64,000 nucleotides of DNA from contig NZ_JHVN01000009.1 in the NCBI RefSeq assembly GCF_000620165.1, positions 1-64,000 on the forward strand, given 5' to 3'. Positions 1 to 8,117 of the stretch are shown here, in pieces. The stretch is from Anoxybacillus tepidamans PS2 (GTDB lineage Bacteria > Bacillota > Bacilli > Bacillales > Anoxybacillaceae). The notes below the pieces were generated by a model. That model saw only the letters and a list, made by a program, of their open reading frames with translations, was not told where the DNA came from and ran no database searches. How positions within the stretch are numbered: the stretch's first letter is position 1; every line of letters starts with the position of its first letter. The translations under genes were made by a program, and so were the position numbers.

Positions 1-2496
1 GAACAAGAGAAAGCGGGACAATATTCCGTCAAAATTAATGGCGTCAGCAGTGCGAGCCGTTATGTCGGACAACAAGTTTCCGTCAGTGGGAAAAAAGGCG
101 ATCCATTGACATTGTCCGGCTGGGCGTATGTGAAAAATCCAAATACGACAGGTACTTTTGCATTGCAGTTGACGTTTGTTTATACCGATGGAACAACGGG
201 AACGTTTACGATTCCGTTCGATAAAACATTGACGGATCAATGGCAGTTTGTGAAAAAGACGTTCCGGGCGGCGAAAGATTTTAGCCAGGCGAAAATTTAC
301 GGCCTTTATAACAACCAATCCGGCACGGTCTATTTTGACAATATGAAGCTCGAAGAACGGGCTTCGACTTCGACCACGATATATAGTGCAGATGGCAATT
401 TTGTCACAGCGGAGACCAATGTACTAAACCAAACGACATCGTACGGTTACGATGCGAATGGAAACCAGACATCCGTCACAACACCCGCTGGACGAAACAC
501 GACATACACTTATAACTATTTAGACAAGTTAACGTCGGTAACGTTAGTGGATCCATCGGGACAACAAAGCATTACGACCCAGTATACGTACGATGCACAA
601 GGGAACTTAAAAACACGGATCGATCCGAGAAATAACGTGACGACGCTGGATTATAACGCGATCAACTTGTTGACGCAGGAACAAGACCCGTTAGGCAAAT
701 TCATTCGCTACGATTATGATAATGTCGGGAACTTAAAGTCGGTCGAACAAGGAAAAGATACAACGGTTCTTGCCAAGCAAGAATTCAAATACGACAGCAA
801 AAACCAATTAACTGAAAAATGGGTCAACGGCCAGAAAGTCGCTTCGTATACGTACGATTATGCAGGAAACGTGACGAGCATTGATGCAAACGGCCAAACG
901 TACTCATTCACGTATGACACGTACAACCGCTTGAAGACGTCTCAAGAACCGAGCGGGTACCAGCTGCAAAACAACTATGTGACAGATGAGAACAGCTCGT
1001 CGAACGGGCTGCGCAGTTCCTATGTGGAAACGACTGGCGGCCATTCATATACCACGACATTTGGATACGACGTCTTACAGCATCTAGCGTCCATTCAAGT
1101 GCCGACGGGCCAAACGACCGAGTTTTACTACAATGAAAAAGGCCTGCCCATCCGTACAAGTTTGAAAAATAGCGCTAATACGTCTTCCTTCAATGTTTAT
1201 TCATCCTATGATGATGGGGGACGATTAACCGCCCAGCGTGTTATCGGCGGCGATGCGTTGGATTTGACGTACGGATACGATGCGGATAGCAATATCGTGA
1301 CGTACTTTGACGGTACGAATACGCATACGTTTACGTACGATTTCGCCAACCGTCTGAAGTCATGGACGTACCAAGGCAACACTGTTCAATATGACTACGA
1401 TGCGGCGGGGAACTTGAAAAATCCGCATGGCAAGACGCTGACGTTTAACGCGGCCAACGAAGTCGAAGGGTTTACGTACGATGACGCCGGCAACCTTCTA
1501 CAAGACGACCGTTACCAATATACGTGGGACGGAGAAGGGCGTCTTCTTTCAGTCAAAGACGTAAACGGGAACACCATCGCCAGCTTCACGTATCGCCCAG
1601 ATGGACTCCGAGAAACGAAAACAGTCCATGGCGTCACGTACCATTATCACTATGACGGCACGAACTTAATCCGCATCACAGATGACAGCGGCCAAACCGT
1701 ATGGGCATTCACATGGGCAAACGGGAAACCGAATACGGTCACGAATCAGAACGGCGATACGTTCTACTACGTCACGAACTACCGTGGTGATGTTGTCCGC
1801 ATTGTCGATGAGAACGGTGCGACGGTTGCGAATTACAGCTATGACCCGTGGGGGAAAGTGCTTTCGGTTTCGGAAAATGCATCAGTAGCTGGACAACCGT
1901 TAGGATATGCGGGATACTATTATGACAAGGAAACGAAGCTGTACTACCTCCAAGCACGGTACTACGATCCAGAGACGGCGAGGTTTATTTCGAGGGATAC
2001 ATTCCATGGAGTTGAAGACGATCCACTCAGTTTGAACCAATATGTTTACGTAAAGGATAACCCCGTTAAATATACTGACCCAAGTGGTCATTTGGGTCAA
2101 ATAGTAGCAGGGGCAATAGCAGGCGCGTTTATTAATGTAATAGGGTACATCGCGGATCTTATTGCCACCTATGGAGTTAAAAAGGCTTGGCGTCATTTTA
2201 AGTTTGGCACTTTGATTTGGACAATGGGGAAAGGTGCTTTGGCTGGTGCTCTAGGTTTCGGTATAATTGCTGAGTTAAGGGAAGCGAAGGTGCTTTCCTC
2301 ATTAGGTTTAAACATGTTAAGCGGCCATTTAGCGCCTTTGACTTACTTGATTAACACGATGGGGGATACACTCGGTATTTCGGGGTTATTAGAAAATGAA
2401 GTCACGGCATTTCTCAATGAGCGTTACAGTGCTATTTATGCAGGTATTAAACCTTTTTTAATGAAACTATATAACAAATACAAAAATTGGCGGTGA
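1..2496 (+). CDS. Rhs/YD-repeat polymorphic toxin, 5'-truncated by window edge
   Basis: The frame is open from base 1, so the gene begins outside the window; a TTG at 106 is not the start. The visible N-terminus is a carbohydrate-binding-like beta domain (LTLSGWAYVKN, then VYFDNMKLEE), followed by many YD repeats of the type YDYDAAGNL, and the Rhs core end YYLQARYYDPETARF. The core closes with DPSGH near 2077-2091. In Rhs proteins the repeats form a shell around a C-terminal toxin that is released at this point. The tip here is about 134 residues (2092-2493), hydrophobic, with several possible membrane helices and no nuclease motif that I recognise, so a pore-forming or membrane-acting toxin is possible. 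The tip is clearly more AT-rich than the core, as expected for an exchangeable module. Family call is sure; tip function is unknown. Confidence 0.93.
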   Translation, partial: EQEKAGQYSVKINGVSSASRYVGQQVSVSGKKGDPLTLSGWAYVKNPNTTGTFALQLTFVYTDGTTGTFTIPFDKTLTDQWQFVKKTFRAAKDFSQAKIYGLYNNQSGTVYFDNMKLEERASTSTTIYSADGNFVTAETNVLNQTTSYGYDANGNQTSVTTPAGRNTTYTYNYLDKLTSVTLVDPSGQQSITTQYTYDAQGNLKTRIDPRNNVTTLDYNAINLLTQEQDPLGKFIRYDYDNVGNLKSVEQGKDTTVLAKQEFKYDSKNQLTEKWVNGQKVASYTYDYAGNVTSIDANGQTYSFTYDTYNRLKTSQEPSGYQLQNNYVTDENSSSNGLRSSYVETTGGHSYTTTFGYDVLQHLASIQVPTGQTTEFYYNEKGLPIRTSLKNSANTSSFNVYSSYDDGGRLTAQRVIGGDALDLTYGYDADSNIVTYFDGTNTHTFTYDFANRLKSWTYQGNTVQYDYDAAGNLKNPHGKTLTFNAANEVEGFTYDDAGNLLQDDRYQYTWDGEGRLLSVKDVNGNTIASFTYRPDGLRETKTVHGVTYHYHYDGTNLIRITDDSGQTVWAFTWANGKPNTVTNQNGDTFYYVTNYRGDVVRIVDENGATVANYSYDPWGKVLSVSENASVAGQPLGYAGYYYDKETKLYYLQARYYDPETARFISRDTFHGVEDDPLSLNQYVYVKDNPVKYTDPSGHLGQIVAGAIAGAFINVIGYIADLIATYGVKKAWRHFKFGTLIWTMGKGALAGALGFGIIAELREAKVLSSLGLNMLSGHLAPLTYLINTMGDTLGISGLLENEVTAFLNERYSAIYAGIKPFLMKLYNKYKNWR

Positions 2497-2759
2497 TCAA
2501 AGTGTTGGATTTTCTAAAATCAGATACTTTTTACGGGATTATATTGATTTTCTTTAGCTTTGTTTCTGGTTGGGCGTTCAATAAACTTTTTACTAAAGAT
2601 AATATTTTGAATTCTGATAAGTATAAAGCATTTAAACATTTTACTCCATTACCGCCCATCTTTAATTATTATTTCTTTAAAGTCCTAGTGTTTATTGGTA
2701 CAATTTTATGCTTCTGTATTGGAATATTTGGTATTATTAGGCCTTGGCTAAATATTTAA
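2493..2759 (+). CDS. Small two-helix membrane protein, candidate immunity to the Rhs tip
   Basis: The GTG at 2493 overlaps the Rhs stop codon (GTGA), which implies translational coupling; a TTG at 2487 in the same frame is also possible. The product, about 88 residues, has a hydrophobic segment near residues 10-25 (IILIFFSFVSGWAF), a polar middle, and a second segment near 62-83 (VLVFIGTILCFCIGIFGII). The immunity gene usually lies directly after the toxin tip, and a membrane immunity protein would suit the hydrophobic tip upstream. It is AT-rich like that tip. No family was recognised; the immunity role is inferred from position and topology only. Confidence 0.7.
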   Translation: MIKVLDFLKSDTFYGIILIFFSFVSGWAFNKLFTKDNILNSDKYKAFKHFTPLPPIFNYYFFKVLVFIGTILCFCIGIFGIIRPWLNI

Positions 2760-2776
2760 GAAATTTTTTAGTCGCG

Positions 2777-2840
2777 TATAATAGACAATGTGTCTGTGGG
2801 TAATGACTGGCCTTTTCCCGATACGATACGGGGAAAGGCC
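2777..2840 (+). promoter_or_regulatory. TATAAT box followed by a strong hairpin ahead of an orphan Rhs tip
   Basis: TATAAT lies at 2777-2782. An 11-bp inverted repeat with one mismatch follows at 2809-2840 (arms GGCCTTTTCCC and GGGGAAAGGCC). No long T run follows, so it could be a weak terminator of the upstream gene or a leader hairpin. Confidence 0.4.
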
Positions 2841-3606
2841 TTCATCTATGTTGTCATATCGTTCAGATGGATTCAGAGAAACGAAAACGGTCCATGGCGT
2901 TACGTACCATTATCACTATGACGGATCAAACTTAATCCGCATCACAGATGACAGCGGTCAAACCGTATGGGCATTCACATGGGCGAATGGAAAACCGAAT
3001 ACAGTCACGAATGCGAATGGCGATACGTTCTATTATGTCACCAACTACCGCGGCGATATCGTCCGCATTGTTGATGAGAACGGTGCGACGGTTGCGAATT
3101 ACAGCTACGACCCGTGGGGCAAAGTGCTTTCGGTTTCGGAAAATGCGGCAGTAGCTGGACAACCGTTAGGATATGCGGGATACTATTACGATAGAGAAAC
3201 AAAATTGTACTACCTACAGGCACGGTACTATGATCCAGAGACGGCGAGGTTTCTTTCGAGGGATCCAGATCCAGGAGACAAAGATGATCCGATCACTCAA
3301 AATGCCTATACGTATGCCAATAACAATCCGGTGATGAATGTCGATCCGGATGGGCATTTTGCTTGGGCGATTCCTGTAATTATTGTTGTAGGACAAGCTA
3401 TTGCAGATGGTATTGCAATAGGGGTGGGGCTATATTTTGCCAAGGGTGGAAAACAACGTGTCAGAGATACTGGGCTGACCCACTTATCCGATGATGAAAT
3501 AAGGCGACTGGCTAAAGATAAAAGTTTATCTTCTAAAGAGCGACAACGTTATGTAAAAGAAGAGAAAGCGAGGAAACAACGAAATCAACGAAAAAGAAAC
3601 AGATAA
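2788..3606 (+). CDS. Orphan Rhs core end with an alternative toxin tip (Ntox34-like)
   Basis: From about 2860 the DNA is nearly identical to the end of the large Rhs gene, through YYLQARYYDPETARF, and then diverges after DPDGH. There is no Rhs N-terminus, so this is a displaced tip of the kind that can recombine into the main gene. The new tip has a hydrophobic helix (WAIPVIIVVGQAIADGIAIG) and a highly charged end with RDTGLTHLSDDEIRRLAKDK and SKERQRYVKEEKARKQR. That ending resembles what I remember of the bacterial toxin 34 family, but I cannot confirm it. The ORF has an ATG at 2788 and another at 2848; the first 20 or so residues are not Rhs-like, so expression as an independent protein is doubtful. 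Confidence 0.75.
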   Translation: MCLWVMTGLFPIRYGERPSSMLSYRSDGFRETKTVHGVTYHYHYDGSNLIRITDDSGQTVWAFTWANGKPNTVTNANGDTFYYVTNYRGDIVRIVDENGATVANYSYDPWGKVLSVSENAAVAGQPLGYAGYYYDRETKLYYLQARYYDPETARFLSRDPDPGDKDDPITQNAYTYANNNPVMNVDPDGHFAWAIPVIIVVGQAIADGIAIGVGLYFAKGGKQRVRDTGLTHLSDDEIRRLAKDKSLSSKERQRYVKEEKARKQRNQRKRNR

Positions 3607-3974
3607 TAGATTTTTGTATCTGAAAATCTAAATAACATTAATAAAATAGATGATTAGAACCTTAAGCTCTATAAAAACTAAGAATAAAATCTGTATATCT
3701 ATATAAAAATTACCTTGTCCTATTATTAGGCTTGATATAAGACTTCTGCGTGCATGGATTCTTTCAAGAGGATTCTAACAACGGGGTACGCGTATGCAAC
3801 AGCTCTACCATGCACGCTACTCCATATAGAGTAGGGTTTTTGAAACAATGTTTTGTTTTCAACTTAGTGCGCGAAATGTTTTTCTTACATTAACATAGAG
3901 ATAACACATAGGTGGTATATTAGTGAATGGTGAATGGGTATGAATAATGTTAAAAAATTAACGGGGCTGAGGTT
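3607..3974. other. AT-rich intergenic stretch in the toxin locus
   Basis: There is no convincing ORF, RNA gene or terminator here. An ATG at 3940 precedes the HEAT gene but in a different frame. It probably carries the promoter of that gene. Confidence 0.5.
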
Positions 3975-4733
3975 ATGGACAGAAAAGATAAAATTAGAAG
4001 AATAGAAGAATTAAGAGAAGCTCAACAAGTAGAAGTAGCTACAATCAACGAGATTTTATCTTATGTTGAAGATGAAGACTTGGCAGTGAAGCTAGCCGCT
4101 ATTGAAATATTAGGAACTTTTAATACAAATACGGATATAAAAAATAAACTTATTCAATTAACTGATCATTCTAACAGCGAAGTGCGGATGTATGCCATAG
4201 AACAATTAGGATTTTTCTCAGGTGATGAAGTAGGAGAGGTTATAGTTCCCAAATTAAACGATCCAAATCTGTTAGTTCGGATTGCTGCTGCAGAAGTACT
4301 AGGTTTAATTGAATATAGAGAAGCGATCCCATACCTTTGTCAATCCCTAGATGATAAGCATGAACTTGTCCGTGCATATACTGCAGAAGTACTTGGAAAA
4401 TTAGGAGATAAGAGAATCATTTCGTTACTGAAAGAAAAATTAAATAGAGAGAGGCGAAATCGGGCACGTCTTGGATTTTACTTAGGATTATATCATTTAG
4501 GTGAGATAGGGTATTTGAATGACATTATAAAAATGTTAAAGTGCAAATCCTATAGGGTGCGATGTGCTGTCGCAAACAGTCTTGTAGAGATCGCCGATAT
4601 GAATAATTTTACAAAGATCAAAGAGTGTTTGAGAAAAGCATTGTCAAAGGAAAAAACAACGGCTGTTCAGTCATCTCTGTATGGAGCGCTCGCAGAATTG
4701 GATGAGATTTTTGTAGAAAAGAATATAGACTAA
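3975..4733 (+). CDS. HEAT-repeat protein, candidate immunity protein
   Basis: This 252-residue protein has no signal peptide and is made almost wholly of helical pairs with the HEAT/PBS-lyase pattern, for example VKLAAIEILGTF, VRMYAIEQLGFF, VRIAAAEVLGLI and VRAYTAEVLGKLGDKR, at roughly 30-residue spacing. Such repeats form a curved solenoid that binds other proteins. HEAT-like proteins are frequent immunity proteins in polymorphic-toxin loci. It lies between two orphan Rhs tips, 368 bp after the Ntox34-like tip, and a terminator follows it. It could neutralise that tip, but pairing is by position only. The gene is AT-rich compared with the Rhs core. Start at ATG 3975 has a weak GAGG close upstream. 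Confidence 0.8.
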   Translation: MDRKDKIRRIEELREAQQVEVATINEILSYVEDEDLAVKLAAIEILGTFNTNTDIKNKLIQLTDHSNSEVRMYAIEQLGFFSGDEVGEVIVPKLNDPNLLVRIAAAEVLGLIEYREAIPYLCQSLDDKHELVRAYTAEVLGKLGDKRIISLLKEKLNRERRNRARLGFYLGLYHLGEIGYLNDIIKMLKCKSYRVRCAVANSLVEIADMNNFTKIKECLRKALSKEKTTAVQSSLYGALAELDEIFVEKNID

Positions 4734-4825
4734 CGAGCGGTGCTAGATAAACTCTAATAATTATAAAAATCACAATCAATAATGGTGCCAAGATGTATTG
4801 ATATGTTTGAGAAGCATAATAACGG

Positions 4826-4864
4826 AAAAAGGAGGTTCCAATCGTTTGTCGGAACATCCTTTTA
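4826..4864 (+). terminator. Intrinsic terminator after the HEAT gene
   Basis: The inverted repeat AAAAGGAGGTTCC / GGAACATCCTTTT has a 10-base loop and ends in TTTTATTT. Confidence 0.7.
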
Positions 4865-4895
4865 TTTAGGCTAGGCTGGGGCAGATATAACTATT

Positions 4896-5804
4896 GACGG
4901 CTCGGACTTAATCCGCATCACAGATGACAGCGGCCAAACCGTATGGGCATTCACATGGGCGAATGGCAAACCGAATACGGTGACGAATGCGAATGGTGAT
5001 ACGTTCTACTACGTCACGAACTATCGCGGCGATGTCGTCCGCATTGTTGATGAGAACGGTGCGACGGTTGCGAATTACAGCTACGACCCGTGGGGCAAAG
5101 TGCTTTCGGTTTCCGAAAATACAGCTGTTGCTGGACAACCGTTAGGATATGCGGGATATTATTATGATAAGGAAACGAAGCTGTACTACCTGCAAGCAAG
5201 GTACTACGATCCAGAAACGGCGAGGTTTGTTTCGAGGGATGCATTCTCGGGGCACGACACTAGACCATTAACTCAAAATTTATATCTCTATTGTGAGAGT
5301 AACCCTGTAATGTATTATGATCCTGATGGCAACGATGCTATTTGGATAACAGCTAAGAATGGTGCACATGGTTTTGGGCACACATCTCTCCTTATTCAAA
5401 GAAAGGATGGTTCCTGGTATTATTTTTACTGGGGAGGACGTGGGGGCAAACCTCATGGTACTGCAGAAGTTTATTTGCGTAAGGTTCCTAGTGGAAATGT
5501 AAAAGATCTTGGAAAGCTGAACAAATGGCTTAAAGACAATGGGTTGCCGGGCGGCAAATATACAAGTGCAGTCTATATTAAGGGGAATTTCGAAGGATCA
5601 TACTCATATGCCAAAAAGTTACTTAAGCCTTCAGAGAAGTACGATGTTTTTTATAATAACTGCATGCAAAAATCCGCTGAAGTACTAGCCAGAGGCACAC
5701 GTAAGGGGAAACCAATATTAAGCGATTTCCAAGTAGACACATTAAAAAGGATAAGAATCCCTAGGCTAGCTGATGATGTAATTCGTGGTTGGAAGGACTG
5801 GTGA
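4896..5804 (+). CDS. Orphan Rhs core end with a papain/NlpC-like toxin tip
   Basis: Homology to the Rhs core begins at 4896 and the frame is open only from 4875. No good start lies before a GTG at 4980, so this is another displaced tip rather than a full gene. After the core (YYLQARYYDPETARF, then DPDGN) comes a tip of about 155 residues. It contains GHTSLLIQ early and YNNCMQKSAEVL late, a His...Asn-Cys arrangement like that of permuted papain-fold enzymes. This suggests a cysteine peptidase, amidase or acyltransferase acting on a target cell or its wall. The stop is followed 81 bp later by a lipoprotein gene that may give immunity. Fold assignment is moderate; catalytic pairing His/Cys is inferred. 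Confidence 0.75.
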   Translation, partial: DGSDLIRITDDSGQTVWAFTWANGKPNTVTNANGDTFYYVTNYRGDVVRIVDENGATVANYSYDPWGKVLSVSENTAVAGQPLGYAGYYYDKETKLYYLQARYYDPETARFVSRDAFSGHDTRPLTQNLYLYCESNPVMYYDPDGNDAIWITAKNGAHGFGHTSLLIQRKDGSWYYFYWGGRGGKPHGTAEVYLRKVPSGNVKDLGKLNKWLKDNGLPGGKYTSAVYIKGNFEGSYSYAKKLLKPSEKYDVFYNNCMQKSAEVLARGTRKGKPILSDFQVDTLKRIRIPRLADDVIRGWKDW

Positions 5805-5885
5805 GCTGATTTCATGGCTTTTGGTAGGGGAGCTTTGAGTGGCACGACTCCCCCGCCATTTAATAAATTTGATAGGAGGTTCCCA

Positions 5886-6878
5886 ATGAGGCGTATTTTT
5901 TATACTATTTTAATTTTTGGGGTTGTATTTCATTTAATTGGGTGCACTCCTGAGCATGGAGATGGAACTATCGTGAAAAATAGAAATCAAGAAGGTAATT
6001 CAGCAGGTAATATAAACAATTATGCGTTTGTGGCCGAACAAGGTGATTGGATATTTTTCACAAATTCTGCCGACCCGCATATTCCGCTACTGGATTTACG
6101 GAATGGTCTCTTCAAAATGAAAAAAAACGGTAAACAAGCAATGAGAATTAATAGAGATTTACCGTCCTATATAAATGTTGTCGGCGATTGGATCTATTAT
6201 ACGGTTGATACGGGATTATCGAGACCCAATAGCAAGCTGTACAGGGTAAAAATAGACGGTTCTCAAAAACAACGGCTCTCTAACGATGATGTAAGCGATG
6301 TTCATGTTGTTAGCGACGATATTTATTATGTAAATCTCTCCGACCATAATCATCTTTATAAAATGAAAACAGATGGAAGTAATAAAAGAAAATTAAATAA
6401 CCATAATTCTAGCGCAATAAATATAGTGGGTGATTGGATTTATTATATACACTATGAATCAGACAAGAAGCAGAGTATTTATAGAATCAAAACTGACGGT
6501 ACACAACTATTGGAAATACTTCCAAATGAAGCGGAAGAAATAAATGTATCAGACGGTTGGATCTATTATGTGAATGTTTTAGACGGTGACAAAATATATA
6601 AAATAAGAACCGATGGGACTTCTAAAACGAAAGTAAGTGATGATAACGCTTCTGGTATCATTGTATCGGATGATTGGATTTACTATAAAAATTATAATGA
6701 CAATGGTTATCTATATAGAATTAAAATTGATGGAACAAACAGAATGAAGATATGCGAAGATACAATACAATTTACATTTAACCTTATCGATGGCTGGATC
6801 TATTATTATAATTCTGATAAAAACGATATACTATATAGAGTTAAGATAGACGGTTCGCGTAAAGAAAGGGTCAAATAA
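5886..6878 (+). CDS. DUF5050-like propeller lipoprotein, candidate surface immunity protein
   Basis: ATG 5886 follows GGAGG with good spacing and opens a lipoprotein signal with lipobox LIGC; a longer reading from 5814 would hide this signal and is rejected. The mature part of about 310 residues repeats a blade of the form GDWIYY...LYKMKTDGSNKRKLN about seven times, the DUF5050 pattern of a beta-propeller. It would be anchored on the outer face of the membrane. Its place directly after the papain-like Rhs tip suggests it blocks that toxin outside the cell. A similar blade pattern occurs at the C-terminus of the transglutaminase-like protein at 30557. Lipoprotein and propeller calls are firm; the immunity role is inference. 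Confidence 0.82.
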   Translation: MRRIFYTILIFGVVFHLIGCTPEHGDGTIVKNRNQEGNSAGNINNYAFVAEQGDWIFFTNSADPHIPLLDLRNGLFKMKKNGKQAMRINRDLPSYINVVGDWIYYTVDTGLSRPNSKLYRVKIDGSQKQRLSNDDVSDVHVVSDDIYYVNLSDHNHLYKMKTDGSNKRKLNNHNSSAINIVGDWIYYIHYESDKKQSIYRIKTDGTQLLEILPNEAEEINVSDGWIYYVNVLDGDKIYKIRTDGTSKTKVSDDNASGIIVSDDWIYYKNYNDNGYLYRIKIDGTNRMKICEDTIQFTFNLIDGWIYYYNSDKNDILYRVKIDGSRKERVK

Positions 6879-6917
6879 TAATATTAAACGTGTTGCAGCG
6901 TGCATAATAGTTTCATA

Positions 6918-6987
6918 AATTCAAATGAAAAACCCACTCCATTTGGAGATCGTATCATCCACCATAAACGCTCTTCAGGGAGTGGGC
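6918..6987. repeat. Widely spaced inverted repeat in a toxin-locus spacer
   Basis: CCCACTCC near 6926 and GGAGTGGG near 6980 are complementary arms about 45 bases apart, in the 268-bp spacer 6879-7146 between the lipoprotein and the next Rhs fragment. No gene was seen in the spacer. Confidence 0.35.
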
Positions 6988-7146
6988 ATTACTATAACCT
7001 CGAAGCTAGTCCACAAACACAACATAAATGGAGAACATCAATCTTTTCTGAAAACCCCCTTCCATAATTATTAAAATCACTGCATTCTATATGACATTTG
7101 GATATGATACAGGCGACTAAATCATCAGAGCTATTTTGACAATTAC

Positions 7147-7526
7147 TGTTTACGTATGACTTCGCCAACCGTTTGAAGTCATGGACGTACCAAGGCAACA
7201 CGGTTCAATACGACTACGACGCGTCTGGAAACTTGAAAAATCCGCATGGCAAGACGTTGACGTTTAATGCGGCCAACGAAGTCGAAGGGTTTACGTATGA
7301 TGACGCCGGCAACCTTTTGCAAGACGACCGTTATCAATACACATGGGATGGAGAAGGACGCCCGCTTTCGGTCAAAGACTTAAACGGCAACACGATTGCA
7401 AGCTTCACGTATCGCCCAGATGGACTCAGAGAAACGAAAACAGTCAATGGCGTCACGTACCATTATCACTATGACGGATCAAACTTAATCCGCATTACCA
7501 ATGACAACGGTCAAACCGTTAGATAA
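7147..7526 (+). pseudogene. Internal Rhs core fragment without start or tip
   Basis: The DNA is nearly identical to 1327-1703 of the large Rhs gene: it begins at FTYDFANRLKSW and continues through FTYRPDGLRETKT and YHYHYDG. It stops at 7526, right after GQTVR, before the conserved core end. It carries no toxin tip and no start codon in its Rhs-like part. It marks an earlier recombination or deletion at this locus and could act as homology for rearrangement. I regard it as non-functional as a protein. Confidence 0.85.
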
Positions 7527-7632
7527 TTTCTAAATCATTAATGCCACTGCCATGGCACGGCAAGCCACAGCATGCGACGGAGGTGTCCGGCGGAATGTAC
7601 GGATCTATTATTGGCGAAAAGGAAAAACGATC

Positions 7633-8117
7633 GTCGATGTAGTAAGTATAGATTGGGAAAATAATGGTTACGTTTTCATCTAATACATCGAGACAGATGG
7701 GGGATGCGACGAATGTTTTAGCTAGAATTGCAAGAGTAGAAACGAACATACTAATGGCGCTTGCCAAACAGGGATATCAAACAGGCGGGACCAGCCGTGC
7801 AGGAAAGGCGAGTTTGGCGCGTTGATTTTTTCCGCTGTTCGCGGCGAAGGCGTCGATGTAAGCCAAATAGCAATGGGTGAAGAAGCTCCCGCCGGAATCT
7901 GCTTTAGACAAATGCCAAAAACATCTGCATTTACTATTACCTCGAAGATTTAGCTGCAAGTTTTTTGTCCCCAAGCGATATCGATGAAGATTCTATTATG
8001 AATGCAAAATACGTATATATAAGCAGGTATGATCCCAGCGCTCAGCCCATCATGTCGGAGGAGCGTTTTTCATGCTATTCAAATAGCGAAGAAGCTGAGA
8101 AAAGGAGGCATTTTACA
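7633..8117 (+). pseudogene. kdgK: Decayed 2-keto-3-deoxygluconate kinase (PfkB family)
   Basis: Reading in changing frames gives successive pieces of an N-terminal sugar kinase: DVVSI, then VTFSSNTSRQMGDATN and ETNILMALAKQGYQTG, then in another frame IFSAVRGEGVDVSQI and [12 protein letters not shown], then [12 protein letters not shown] and NAKYVYIS, then [11 protein letters not shown] and [10 protein letters not shown]. These match the normal order of the first 170 or so residues of KDG kinase. At least four frame changes plus stop codons separate them, and the C-terminal half with the ATP-binding motif and catalytic Asp is missing. It abuts the ribosome site of the galactonate dehydratase gene, whose pathway partner it would have been. 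Assignment rests on remembered family sequence. Confidence 0.75.

Noticed and set aside
5814-5885. Longer start for the DUF5050 lipoprotein
   Set aside because: It would bury the lipoprotein signal; ATG 5886 follows GGAGG.
7965-8117. N-terminal extension of galactonate dehydratase from TTG 7965
   Set aside because: These codons are remains of the kinase pseudogene; the GTG at 8118 has the AAAGGAGG site and gives the usual length.
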